This document shows, piece by piece, positions 11,388 to 22,857 of a DNA stretch of 64,000 nucleotides (positions are counted from its first letter, which is position 1; the number at the start of each line of letters is the position of its first letter). The translations under genes were made by a program, and so were the position numbers. Source of the stretch: Pezicula radicicola (taxonomy: Eukaryota; Ascomycota; Leotiomycetes; Helotiales; Dermateaceae); contig PDUO01000003.1 of assembly GCA_003008705.1 (NCBI GenBank), positions 435,891 through 499,890 of the forward strand. The letters run 5' to 3'. The notes under the pieces were generated by a model, which was given only the letters and a program-made list of their open reading frames with translations, was not told where the DNA came from and made no database searches.

Positions 11388-12030
11388 GATATAGTTGTTG
11401 TTACTACCTTGCTTAGCCTCCGAGGGCCTTCTCCAATAGTAAGGCTGACTTACAGTTCGTAGCTAAAGGGCCGTATAGAATAGGCCTCGCTAAAATGTCA
11501 ACATTAAATAATCAAATAAGAAAATTTTATTTAACAAACATGTCAAACACACCAAACATATCAGCATTATTAGCATTATCAACACCACCAACTTTATCAA
11601 CACTACCGACATTTGCAGTATTACCAACAATTACCAACATTATCAACATTATCATCAATATCAAAACATTATCAATATTATCAATAACTTATTATCAACA
11701 ACTTGATGGGGTTGGGGTCAGGGGTAGGATTAGTTGACTTTAGTTAGTCAAGGTTTGGGGAACTGCATTCAACATGTCTAGTAGCCGGCCTACGCACTAA
11801 TTTAAAGTCGACATATCCTGGGTTGGACGGAAGTAAACATGGTAATTCTAAATATTTATATAAATATTTATAAAGGAGGCCCCCACCTGAACCCCCGCCA
11901 GTGTTTGCACCAACCCTTCTTCTTTTTTTGCATTTCTAATTTTTGTTTTCGTTTTGGGACCGGTTTTTTTTTTTTTTTTTTTGCTAGCATCTCTATTGCT
12001 AGAATTTAAGCGCTGGCTAAAGCGGCGGTA
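11388..12030. repeat. Degenerate repeat, copy 2 with AT-rich expansion
   Basis: Same block order as 10612-11190 (AACAAACATGTCAAACAC, TTGGGGAACTGCATTCAAC, ATGTCTAGTAGCC, GGTTGGACGGA, C-rich block, T-run). The middle is expanded by an imperfect microsatellite built from ACCAACATTATC-like units at about 11540-11700. Confidence 0.6.
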
Positions 12031-12403
12031 ACTGTAATTCAACAATCATGCTCTTTTCGGGTTGTGTAAACGTACTTATTGCAGTGATGTGCTTTCTGAA
12101 CAGCCCAGATTCGCGAAAAGTAAGCTAGAATAGACATTATTTCGAAGAAAATAACAGATCTCTTATTTAACAAGCTCATGGATATGATCTAACAAAATCC
12201 AAGTACTAGTACCAATAGAAACAAAGCTGCGCCTAATAACCTTATTGGTAATCATCCCTACAACTTTTTTTGCCTTTTGCCCTTTTATTGTTTAGCTTGC
12301 CTTGTCAACAGTCGATGTCGCTAAAACTTCGCGCTAAAAGAAAGTGTCACATTAAAAAGAATTTAAGGTACATTCTTAATTGATTTGCAGGATATTATTA
12401 TTT

Positions 12404-12550
12404 TAAGTAACTTACCTAATTTAAGTAGTCTACTTGATTTATAGAACCTACCTGATTTGAGTACCTACCTGATTTGAGTAGCCTACTTGATTTGAGTAGC
12501 CTACTTGATTTGAGTAACCTACTTGATTTAGTAGCCTACTTGATTTGAGT
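12404..12550 (-). repeat. 18-bp tandem repeat, about 7 units
   Basis: Repeats of AGTAGCCTACTTGATTTG with minor variation. It ends about 130 bp downstream of the stop codon of the gene at 12678-14611. The reverse-complement unit resembles the array at 1615-1673 next to the related gene at 1857. Confidence 0.8.
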
Positions 12551-12677
12551 GAGCCATGGCTTCTATGTTAATATTGGCCTTATAAAAATGATCATCTACA
12601 AAGAATTTTATACATTACTCTAGAACTACTCTACATTTATAATTCATAACAAATTACTAAATCCTGCTGCGTATCCC

Positions 12678-14611
12678 CTACCGACGCCTTGGAGGCAAAT
12701 GCTCATCAAAGTCTCTCGTACTGAAGACTCTAGCCTTTGGGGCTCTTTCAACAGCTCGGTTAATCCTATCTTCCTCCATTTCCTCGATAGCAGTTAGAAC
12801 GTCGTGAAGAAACTCCTCGTCTTGCATAAACTCAGCAAATGTGTAGAGGTCGTCCTCCAACTCCTTTGAATCAATCCTCAAATTTCCGGCGATAAGCCAC
12901 TTAGCCCAAGCATTTAAACAATTCCAAACTCTGATGCCTTTTATACCCCAGAACAGCCTACTCTTTCTCCTACCGCTCCACTCGACTTTGCCGAAAAACT
13001 CATTCCAAAAGATTACCTTCCGGCTGTTCGGAAGATTCTTTTGTTGAACTCGGGTCAGCCACGGGTCATAAAGACACTCGTCGTTCAAGTCGTTGAGGCC
13101 CCTACTTGCGCGTTGATCCCTCGTCTCCTGGGCCTTATCGCGCAAGAACTGCGCCATAAGCTTTGAGCTTCTGGTCAGCGTTCTTTGATCAAACACAGTT
13201 ACGTGTGGTATTCTATTGAGTGCTCCAGGTTGGTTAAGGTCTTCATCGACTTGTGGGCGGAACCTGAAGATTAAAACAGTCATGTTGCTATCTGAACACC
13301 ACATTGGAGGCCTAGGGATAAATGTCAGTCTCTGATCCCGTCCGATTTTGTATATGGATTTTGGTCTCAGGGGATACAATGTTCCTGGTGAAAAGAACAG
13401 AGATGAGATGCGCTTACTCCATAGTCAAACCCAGTTTGTTTCTTGGGTAAACAAATTCTGGAGGCTCTTTTCGAATTGGAGCCTGAACAGCGGCTGGAGT
13501 CTTGACAGGTTCTTTAGAAGTCTCGGCCTTTCGCTTCTTCGTGGGTTTTGCCGTAGCTGAAGCCTGAATATTTAAGTCAGTTTGAGTGATTGGAGTAGAT
13601 TGAAGGAGAACTTACTATTTTGTTTTGAGATACCTCACCAGTCGAGGAAACATTGGCTTCAGAAACTGCGGTCTTCACCTGAGTCGCTATGTTAATTTGG
13701 ATAACTGGAGTGAATTGTGGAAGCCATACCGTATCACTATTGGCTACGCTGGTGGTTCTAGAAACACTTGCTCCGGTGTTAGAGTTCTTCACCTGCGTTA
13801 CTGAGTTAGTTTGAGCAACTGGAGATGAATTGAACCACATACATGACCATCCGAATCATTAACTCTGCTACCAGCACCAGCTTGAGGGTCTGTAGTTGTA
13901 GGAGCGTTGAGGCTGGCATCTTGTGATTGTTTTGCTGAAGGAGCATTGTTCTTCGACAAATTGCTATCTCCACCAGAGTTCTTCAATGACTCAGTTGACT
14001 TTGAGTTGGCATCAATGAAGATGACCTCATCATCACCAGGGCCGGTATTGTCCATCTTCTGCTTCTTCACGGCAGGTGGAGTGGCACCATTATCATTTGG
14101 AGGAACTGGAGCGGCGGTGGCAGCTGTCTTGTTCACCTTCTCTGTTGGTGAAGGGGCAACATTGGTTGGGCTTGACTCGTTCGCAGTGGTAGTGTCTGAT
14201 GTCTTTGTGGAATACGTTGAGTCTGGGATAAGGTCTGTCAGTATGTTTGCGAAAAAGGTGAGGAATTGACACCGCTGCGACACTTGAAGACGAGGTGACG
14301 AAAACCTTAAATGGACAGTACAGGAAGGGAGGGGCTGAAGAAGGAATAACCTGTGAGCCTGTGATTATCTTACCTTTAAGTGCTTTGCCCGCCGCGAACA
14401 AGCTGTTGTACAAGGTGGTGTCAGAGTGAATCTTCAGAAGGGGACCGCACAACGTCTTGCATAGAGCTTTATATGCGTCGGGCTCAAGCACATCGGCGAA
14501 GGTGTGTATGACGTCTATAGCAGCAGTCAAAGTGCTTTCAACCTTTTTCAATGCCTCATCTCTGAGTGTGTTATTGTTTGATGTCATCTTTTCGATTGGA
14601 GGGTCTGCCAT
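12678..14611 (-). CDS. Unrecognised 507-aa protein, intact family member with duplicated exons
   Basis: Six exons (14374-14611, 13843-14222, 13730-13792, 13616-13678, 13418-13563, 12678-13311) join in frame to 507 aa. The N-terminus (1-79) is helical. Residues 80-205 are Thr/Ser/Pro-rich and carry a SUMO-interaction-like patch (DDEVIFID). Exons 3 and 4 are both exactly 63 bp, both begin Val-Lys, and are bounded by three mutually similar introns of 50, 51 and 52 bp. A short basic stretch (KPTKKRKAE) looks like a nuclear localisation signal. The C-terminal 211 residues share the core of the gene at 1857-3692 (CLYDPWLT, KVIFW, VWN, FAEF). The 106-bp intron 13312-13417 is chosen for its GTAAGC donor and CTGAC branch site; reading through it by another donor would add about 35 residues. 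Function unknown. Confidence 0.78.
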
Positions 14612-16171
14612 TGTGCTCGCAGAGGTGCTCGGGGATCAGGTGTATGTGCGCGATTGCGGAGAGAACGCAGCGCTGAAGAGGATCCAAGGTAGGATCGAGA
14701 GGTAATTGAATGGGAAGTTCAGCAAGAAAGCTGGAATAAAGCGGGGTTGTTTCTGTAGATGTGTTGGTGTATTGGGTTGTGTTGCGGATGGAGAAGTTGA
14801 GGAAGGGAGAAGGTTAGGTTGCGGCGTGCGAGGCTATATCTTTGGAGTGTGCGCGAATTTCAATTTACCACATCTGGAAAATTATCCCTCGTGGTAAGGC
14901 TGAGAACGTACCTATCGACGGCGCGGCTTGAAGGCACTCGAATATTAAGTCCCTCGCTTAACACACTTCTCTAGCGAGCTTTGAATGCTGTGTGTGCTCC
15001 AAGTTGAGTAATTTTAGGAAGTTTTGAATGATTATGGAGAGAAATCTCAATTGTGGGAAAGGTGTTTTGCGCACATCAAGAGTGTTTAGATGGGTGTGTT
15101 TAGTCGGGGCTATTATCACATATTCACCCCAGCATCAGTATTTTACAGCAAGCGATAAAGATTGTGGCACGTGAGACACGGGTAGCACGTGTAGAAACAG
15201 AGCATAGAAATGGATAGCAAGTGATGGAGGCCAAATGATTACACCAAACGCACTTCAGTGTTCACCCCACCTGTGAAGGGACATATGACCTGCGTGAGGA
15301 GATTCTGCAACATCTTGATAATACCAAATAGCTTGAGCCATATATGTGTCTACATGTCTTCGAATTTACAATAAGCGCTCTTACCAATATTCTTGAGGAC
15401 TCATTTCAAAGCTAGCAATGAGATTAGATTTACCTTTCTTGCCCTTATGCTTCCTCTTACTCTTGTCCTTCAGTTGCGGGTGCTACTTAGAGGATATGGG
15501 ACTGCCGCAGATTCAGTCTTATTCGTTTCGGTTTCTTAAGGAGCTCGGAAAATGCTGTGTATTTGGCCATGTCTGCTTGCACGTCCTTTGCTTCTCTCAT
15601 TTTCCTCCTCTTGGGTTGCCTTTGCTCACAAGCTTTTAGGAAACACGGGTATGTTATACTGTGTTTAAGGAGCTAATTAAGTCTCAAGTGAAAGGTTAAC
15701 AAATGCGCTATGGTGTGTAAGAAGAATGCTATATAAGATCTAACAGATGGCGCTCCTTGTTTTTACCTGAGTAAACTGTCTCTGAAACAGACTTGTATTA
15801 TACTTACCTGGTAAATATTAAGTTCGAAGTCTTATTTTGCAGAAAATTTGTGCCTATCTTCGATCAAATAATCATGTTAGGAGAACCCTAATACCTTTTT
15901 TCCGCCTTCAAAGTCGGTAACCCTCCAAGGCCGGTTCTTCGAAAGTATTCAATAACTCGCTTATTAAGCGAGCAAGTAACTCATCGATGGTACTACAAAA
16001 GAAAATTTATCAGAGAATGAGGGCCATTCCATTGTATTTAATTCTATCATATCCCGTTGACTCTACAATAATCCTTTCCAAGCACCAACGGAAAGATCAG
16101 CAATGTATTTCCATCCAAACATTCCCTTTACACCTACAATCACACCAGTTCAAGACTATTTACTGTACACA
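14612..16171. other. Intergenic between divergent family members
   Basis: No supported gene. A 73-codon plus-strand ORF at 15418-15639 begins with a signal-peptide-like stretch (PFLPLCFLLLLSFSCG) and has 8 Cys, but has no other support. A perfect short palindrome lies at 15956-15972. Confidence 0.5.
15956..15972. repeat. Perfect palindrome CTCGCTTATTAAGCGAG
   Basis: Eight-base arms (CTCGCTTA/TAAGCGAG) around one base. It is made of two copies of the octamer that recurs in the window's intergenic DNA. Confidence 0.6.
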
Positions 16172-19088
16172 ATGGCTTCCGCTCAACAACAGGGTGGTGA
16201 TAACACTCAATGCTCCAAGCGCCAGCAAGGCCATAGAAAGCAAGAAGGACAGAACAAGAAGACACGCTTGGACTCGTCCGTCGAAGAGTTCCAAGACAAC
16301 GTCGTAGCCATCTCAAGCACTGGTTTACGTAACCCGGTACTACGAGATAATGTCTTGGAGAAGCTCGACAACGAGTTTCAAAAAGTTGCAGAGCTGTCGC
16401 GAGCATACCGCCATGTTGTGGCCGGCGGTTCGCAAGGTATGCCGTCTCTTCTCTAAGTCCACTTTCGTACAACTACTACATCGTAGCGCACGAGTTCCCT
16501 CTTCCAATCGCGCTTCCTCCGCTCATTGGTAAACTTTCTTCTTGAACAATTGAGTTGGTTTCGAGTTACTCAAAATCACTTATCCAATAATCCCACAGTC
16601 GCATTTCAAGCCATTCGTGTGGTAGAACTAGCTATCCTTGCTAGGTTCCTCATCGACTATTAAGAGAAGGAGTCTTTCTGAAACTAGCGCTCCCTTCCTT
16701 CCAAAAGTCCCTCGTCCATGGTGCCGCTGTCATTGCAGCCCTCTGACGCCGACAACAAAAATGGGGTAATTCTTGACTTTTTTCGTGAAGATAATTACTG
16801 GAAGGAAGTTCTGCGTCATTGGCCGTAAAGCTAATCCCCATAGTAGAATCAGAGTAAGGGTTGAAGACGTCCAAAAATACGTCTCAACTAAAACACACGA
16901 AGACTGGGAGTATTCTCAGACTATGGAGCTGGACAAGAAAGATAAAGAGTGGTTTCAGCCCCATATTGAGGCTCAGAAGAGGGCAGCGGAGCGAAAGGGG
17001 AAACCAGGCTCCCTTGCTGGTCCACGCTCAAGGAGGAAGGTTGTGAGAATTCGGTACGGGACGTCCAGTAACTTTGCACGAGGGATGATCGCGAAGGAAA
17101 TCGACCGAATTATGGGCGTCTTTGATGGACATCCCTCTACTTCATCTTCATCAGGAAGTGACAGTGGTTCTGAGACCTTCTCACCCACTATACTGCCAAG
17201 TAAATCCCCACGAGCTCTTTAATCGAAAGAAACTGTTTGAAAAGATTGAAAAAATTAAACATTTTATCAACGCACCCAAAGAAATAAGCAATACAACTAG
17301 CTCTATTGTTGTGGCGAGGACCACCAGGGCAAGCTCGAAAGCAAAAATCCAACATGGTTCCTCCAGCCGCAGACCTCAGAATCGAGTGAGCAAAGCCACT
17401 TCCTCACGAGTTGCTAGCCAGAGGTCAGTTGTCACTCAAAGAAATCTCGCCTTGATCAGAGGGACTTAAGTGATGTTGGCCGACTTGATTGATGTCGAGA
17501 AGATAGGCCAATACCTTCTTGATTCAATGTCACCAAGCGCGATTGCTCATACAAGAATTCTAGCCGGCTATACTCCTAGCGGACCTGGAGACCCTTTAAG
17601 AAAGGTCCGTATTTTCCTCTTCATGCACTTTGACTTTACTAATATCTCTGTAGAAGCGCAAAAGTGCAGCTGCTCCCAGAAACTTCGCAAAGTTCTTCGA
17701 AGATGGAGTTTCTGGGATTAAGCAACTGTGGAAAATCGAAGAAAATGTTAGACTTAACGTCAAGTCTGTGTCCGAGCAAGCTCACGCTGGCCCTGTGAAT
17801 GACATTCCCGACGACCTTCCTTCCAGGATTCTCACGCAAGACTTGAAGCACGAGCAGAAAGCACCACATGTGCCGAAAATTGAAGAGCCGGCCGTCAAAG
17901 AGCGAGTTAGTGAACACCCTGTGCCTAGAGCTTCACTTCCTGTCGATTCGACTCCAGCTACGAACGGTACTCTTTCTGCACCCTACGAAGAGGTAAAGGT
18001 TAGTGGTAATGTGGTATTGATTCAGTAAGCGACAACAAGCTCGCCAAAGGTATTGAAACGGCCTTAAGGGATAATTCAATTGTTGCTAGAAAACCAGCAA
18101 CCGAGCAACAAGACTCTGAACAAATTCGTTAAGAGCCTGCGCCACGATTTGCGGACCCACAAGTCGATTGCTCTCAGAAGCCCGAGGCTTCTCCCGACCT
18201 CAAGTCTTCTCCCACGGCTAAGCCCCCAATAGCTGTGAAGGTTGAATTGGCTGTCAAAGAGGAAATAGTAGACAACCCAACGGATAACGGCAAGGATAAC
18301 AAAGGAACTCTAGTGCTAGCAGTTGACCTCTACAATGACAGCGATAGCGACAATAGAAAGGTGGTAATCTCGCTGTTTTCTGATGACGAGGATGATGAAA
18401 TCGAGGAAGCTCCTAACAAGCAAATTGTGGATGGCGGACAGAAAGTTATTATCTTGCTCTCTTGTCTCGCATTAAAGTGTGATTGTAGCGATGCTTCTCC
18501 CGAAGTATTGTCTACAATCATTGAAGAATCGACGTTAACCTCCGAGTCGGCAAAATTGAGGGAAATCTGCCCCAAGAAACACAGTAGAGAAGTCGCCGAT
18601 CCACTCGACCAGGTTCTACAGATTCCAGCTCAGAGGAGGTTATCCCCGCCAAATCGTAATGGCTATGAAGTACTGAACTGGATGGCGATTACTTGGGCAA
18701 GCTTCCAGAACAAGTTCGAGTGCATTGATTCGAACATAGCTGGATGGAATTTACTCGCGGGATTTGATGCTTCTTTCCCGTATGACTTACACGGAGCTGT
18801 TATACTTGGATTAAAGGGCTGAAGAATGACAAAGATCCCAGTGTCTTTGCTCAGATCGACGAAAAGGAGAAACTTGTTGCAGTCGTTTTGAACATTTACC
18901 TTCAGCTGACTGAGACCAAGTTCGCCGATCATCTTTGGTCGCTACCAAATACTCCTGGCACACGATGCTTCTGGTGTGACTCTGAAGATCATCTAGAGTC
19001 TGTATGCAACGGTACCAACATCCTAGCGCCTACTCAGCAGGTACGCTTTATCAGAGACCAACTGAAAGAGCATGCCCAACATAAGTAA
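16172..19088 (+). pseudogene. Decayed family member with CCHC zinc knuckle
   Basis: ATG at 16172 opens an 88-codon Gln/Lys-rich N-terminus that reaches a plausible GTATGC donor at 16437. Downstream, coding-like segments lie in different frames: 16861-17222, 17190-17469, 17768-18028, 18040-18135 and 18235-18805. They are separated by stops (for example TAA near 18027 and 18130) and by a frame change at about 18803-18806. Across that last break the protein reads on as YTWIKGLKNDKDPSVF... to a stop at 19088. It includes a zinc knuckle CFWCDSEDHLESVC (C-x2-C-x4-H-x4-C), then QQVRFIRD. Two hydrophobic-acidic patches precede it (LVLAVDLYNDSDSD; VVISLFSDDEDDE). EVLNW, GWN and YLQL align with the core of the intact members. 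Unrecognised introns might rescue some breaks, but the 18.8-kb frameshift has no splice sites. Confidence 0.65.
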
Positions 19089-20872
19089 GCTCAGGAAACA
19101 GGCAACCGAGCTCAAAGTCAGGGAGGAAGTAGCGCAGGGAAAGACCATCGGAGAGGACGAAAAGGATAACATAGCGAACATTTCGATGAAGACATTGTGA
19201 GAACAAAAGTTTATGTGGGTCTTAAACAGAGAAGGAGAGTGTGACATTTGGAAATTAGTGGTTAATGGTGCTACATGTGTCGAGTGGGTTGTCCAAGCCA
19301 AGTACACTACATAAATCAGGCGAGTCGTCGCATAATAGTTTAAGAAACATCTCTAAAACTCATATAATTTAATCGCCGTCGATGTTTCCCGCTTTGAATA
19401 TGGTAGTGACAGCGTGCAAATGCTTAATCGCTACAAGAAAGGACTTGGTTCTTCTAAGAAAGCCTCCTCAAATATGGGTTCCTATGCAGAATTGGGACAT
19501 ATGAGATAGCTCTCAATTGGCATGTGTAGGTGCTTCATTGTTCTCAAGGCTTTAGCTTGCTTAATCAAGAAAGAATTTTGGCGTTACAACGCTAATATGA
19601 GGAAGCACTAAAACCTCGGAAGGTTTTTATTATACTTCCTTGGCGTTAAGCACCAGTAATGTGACCCATATCAGACAATCAATCATTTATCTCTATATTT
19701 AACATTAATGAGATTCTGTCGGACACAAATCACGTGTAATACTAATATAACCTCATTTCCACTGATCGCCATGGGCTCTAATTAGTGGAGGATCAGAGCA
19801 CTGGTGGCTTGACAATTTGACATCAAAAACAGCTCAATTAGTATGGGAAACGAGGCCTTTGCGAGGCTCATTTTGTGTGTATATAGTGTAGAAATCCCCG
19901 TAGATTCGAAGGCCAGAATATACATGATTTTCTACTATTACTCATATTCTTATATTTTACCACTTGTTATTATATGGTGCTCGAGGGTTCATAGATTCTC
20001 CTCATAGACTTCTTCAAGTAACTTCTAATGTTACAGAAGCAAGCTGATTATAAGCTTTTCGCGCAGCGAACTTTCCAGTAATACAAAGTGTTGTACAAAT
20101 TACCATCTCCTCTTCCATGCACTTATTCTCAAAACCATAGACAATCATTTCACTTAAATTCAAGTCAACCTACTATTCAACCGTTCAATATTATAGCTGC
20201 AACTTGTACAATTATCACAATATGCTTTGTGCAACGTCTAGCAACTTAGAGTGCAATTTTCTCATTTATCATCACTAAGCGTGCAATGATCTGCAAGTTG
20301 ACTTGGTACTGTAATTCAAGAAACATGAAAAATGATGTAACTCCAAATCACGAATGCACAAGTCTTCATCTCTACTAACTAGGTTGGAGGACTTCTGGGC
20401 TGTGTTATTTGACGCTTTGATATGAGTGACTTGCTGCTTATGTAGTGTATTTGGTGAGAAAGGTGTCTATACATGCAACCTGAGCTTTCGTAGCGATTAT
20501 TTCTATTAGAAAAAGTGGAAAGTATTGAACGAGCTCCAGATTATTGATGTTGGCTTAGAGCGAACGAGGAAATGTTTGGTATTATCCTCAAAAGAGTCAC
20601 TAGCGTACCGGACTCAAACCGACCCAAGGTTTCATGCTCTGCGCTACATCTCTATGCAAAGGACAGCATTTAGCAGGCTCTTTGCCTCGTGCATACTCCC
20701 AGCAGATGCATACCCCAAGCGCGACACTTCAAGACGCATCATAGCATGTCACCTCTTTCCACCTCTCGTAAATCAAAGCTCTGACATCTTCCCAACCTCC
20801 CCAGCTCGGACGCGCCGTCGCATAATCTCGCGGTATATTCATCAACCCTCAAAATCCCAATTTATCTCAAAT
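19089..20872. other. Intergenic, nothing recognised
   Basis: AT-rich; no gene or clear repeat. A 142-codon plus ORF at 20525-20953 overlaps the real minus-strand gene at its end and is not credible. A tRNA-like B-box (minus strand near 20615) was examined and rejected. Confidence 0.5.
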
Positions 20873-21358
20873 TCAAGGCCCCTTCGTCTTCTTCGTCAAA
20901 GCATCCAACTGTGCCTCCAAAGCAGCAACCTCCTCTGTATCTCTCCAAATTAGCTCCAAATCATCAACCAACTAACCAGCACAGGGAAGAGAAATACCAA
21001 CCGGTCTTTTGCTTCCTAAGCTCATCCTTCTCCAGTTTAACCCAAGCCCAATAAGCCAATTGATAAGTAAAAGTAGCCATCAGCAGAACCTTCGCAACGG
21101 GCCTCGTGAACGTTTTGTAGAATTCTGACTATGTATACCACAAACAATTAGCGATGCAATTCATTTGGCTTCAGACCTGTATGTAGGGGCAAAGGGGAGG
21201 GTTTATGTACATACAGTAGGAGAGGAAGCTTTCGTAGGTATAGGGTTGGGAGCTTCATGTTGTGGTTGTGTAGAATTGAAACGTCTCTGCATCTGCGCCC
21301 TACTCCCAATCTTCATCCGCAGACCACCTCTGCCCATTATCTTGGTAAGGGAATTCAT
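20873..21358 (-). CDS. Small mitochondrial inner-membrane protein, INA17-like
   Basis: Three exons, 21215-21358, 21002-21128 and 20873-20940, give 112 aa. The N-terminus is rich in Arg and Ser without acids and ends in RRFNST, a typical mitochondrial presequence cleavage region. Then come EFYKTFTRPVAKV, one membrane segment (LLMATFTYQLAYWAWV) and a C-terminal coiled coil (EEVAALEAQLDAL). This layout matches small fungal inner-membrane assembly factors such as INA17 of the F1Fo-ATP synthase assembly complex. That name is inference from architecture. The gene is divergent from the RAMP4/YSY6 gene. Confidence 0.72.
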
Positions 21359-21821
21359 ATCTTCACTTCTTCCTCAATGTAATCGTCGTCGCTCTAAAGT
21401 ACCTTAGGTTGTAACGAATTGAACAAAGCTCCAAACATCAGACGAAACATCACAACAGAATCCGAGCTCTCCCTTCACAGATTCTGGGGTTGTAAGCTAT
21501 TTCTCCGGCGGCCGCAGGTTCCGAGAGATTCGGACGGACGAGGCGTGGCTGCACGGTCCCAAGTACCAAGGTAGGCACTCTAATTTATCCCTACCCGTAA
21601 TTGTAGACACGACAGCGATACGAGCCGAGTTGCGGAGGAGACACATTTACTTCTTTCAACACCACTTCATTTCATACATTCTATCCTCCGTACTCTGTCC
21701 TTTTCAAATCGCATATAAACAACTACCTCCTGCGCATCCTCTCCTACCTCCTCCAACAACCTAACAACTACATCAACCCATCCGCATCTACATCAACGCA
21801 ATCCAGCACCACTCATTCAAA
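21359..21821. promoter_or_regulatory. Divergent promoter region, 463 bp
   Basis: Lies between the small mitochondrial protein (minus) and the RAMP4/YSY6 gene (plus). The last 150 bp before 21822 is a C/T-rich 5' UTR-like stretch common before fungal starts. Confidence 0.5.
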
Positions 21822-22270
21822 ATGGTACATTACCTCCCTCTTCTATCCTCACCTTCTCCCAATGCAACGCGATGCGCCGTGACTCATTTTCAGAAAAGCA
21901 CTAACCGGGGAAAACAGGTCCAAACACCCGCCCAAAGAAAAGCAAATGACAAGTTCGCAGCCCAACAATCAGCAAAAAGAGGAAAACCAGCCAGCGCAAT
22001 CAAGAAGAAGCAAGACTTTAAGAGTCCTATTTCTCCTTTGTGGTTAGGTACGTCCCCCAAACCTCTCCTATTCTCTTGCAATACCTTTCAATCCCTCCTT
22101 CGACACCTCCCTCATTTCCCCCCTCCTTCCCCTTTCACTCTGATGCACGATGTACAGATTTCAGAGAGAAAGAGAGAGCTAATTTGTCCAATTGCGATAT
22201 AGGACTCCTAGGATTTGTAGTCTTCGGCGGTTTAATATTCGAACTCATCTCGAGAATTTTCTTTCGGTGA
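21822..22270 (+). CDS. YSY6: Stress-associated ER protein, RAMP4/SERP1/YSY6 family
   Basis: Exons 21822-21824, 21918-22047 and 22203-22270 give 66 aa, the usual size for the family. It is a tail-anchored ER protein associated with the Sec61 translocon. It begins MVQTPAQRKANDKFAAQQ, then a basic stretch (KRGKPASAIKKKQ), the conserved SPLWLG, and one C-terminal membrane segment (LLGFVVFGGLIFELI). The first coding exon is the ATG alone, immediately followed by a GTACAT donor. The last intron ends GATATAG and restores the conserved Gly of LWLG. Confidence 0.93.
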
Positions 22271-22857
22271 ACAATAACTCTACCTTACCTATCCACCTAC
22301 CTACCTACCAAACCCCGCACACACCTATCTACCCATGACGCATTCTACAGGCTGAGATACCAGGCTTACTCTTTTCGTTTTGATTTGGAGACGTTGGAGA
22401 GAGATGAGTATGGATGTTTGAGTACTTTAACTACGTTGGAGGAGATGGGAGGAGGTATGGATTGGGTTGGATGAGGGAGACATGAGATTTAAGGGAGGGG
22501 ATTGTGTGTTGTACGAGTCGCCAATATCGCCTGTCCAGAAAAACCATGGAATCATACTTCGGGTATTCAGCTGCATGCATTTAGGAGTTTGGTTGGGGGA
22601 TTGATTTATTCATGTTTGAAAAGAAAAGGGGGTTAGCTTGTTTTTCCCAATTGTTCGATTTAGCTATCTACATCTAGCATGTACGAGAGAGGGAGAGCGT
22701 AAATCCAGCTGATTTGCGACAAAATCGGGGGATTTCTGAAAAAATACAAGACGATGTGACTTTATTTTATGACCCCAGACACTTGACTCCTTTTGCTCAA
22801 TAATGAATCGCATATCATAAACTCCAGCAATGACAGACAAGCAAACAAGCAAAAGGT
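22271..22857. other. Convergent 3' intergenic
   Basis: Between two convergent genes; AT-rich 3' UTR-like sequence with no gene or repeat recognised. Confidence 0.5.

Larger units (their letters stand above)
9944..12677. other. Gene-free, repeat-rich DNA
   Basis: Contains two diverged copies of a 600-700 bp repeat (10612-11190 and 11388-12030) and an 18-bp tandem array (12404-12550). No gene supported. Confidence 0.6.

Noticed and set aside
12404..12550. CRISPR-like array
   Set aside because: Units are contiguous 18-mers without unique spacers in a eukaryotic genome; a simple tandem repeat.
13312..13417. Reading the gene at 12678-14611 through MYPLRPKSIYKIG as coding
   Set aside because: A canonical GTAAGC...CTGAC...CCCTAG intron in frame explains the segment better; the alternative needs a weaker GTTTGA donor.
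15418..15639. 73-aa Cys-containing ORF with signal-peptide-like start (possible secreted effector)
   Set aside because: A 73-codon ORF is expected by chance, the hydrophobic start alone is weak, and nothing supports transcription.
20600..20665. Minus-strand tRNA-like A-box (TAGCGCAGAGC) and B-box (GGTTTGAGTCC)
   Set aside because: Spacing is too short for a cloverleaf and the flanking 7-base acceptor arms do not pair.
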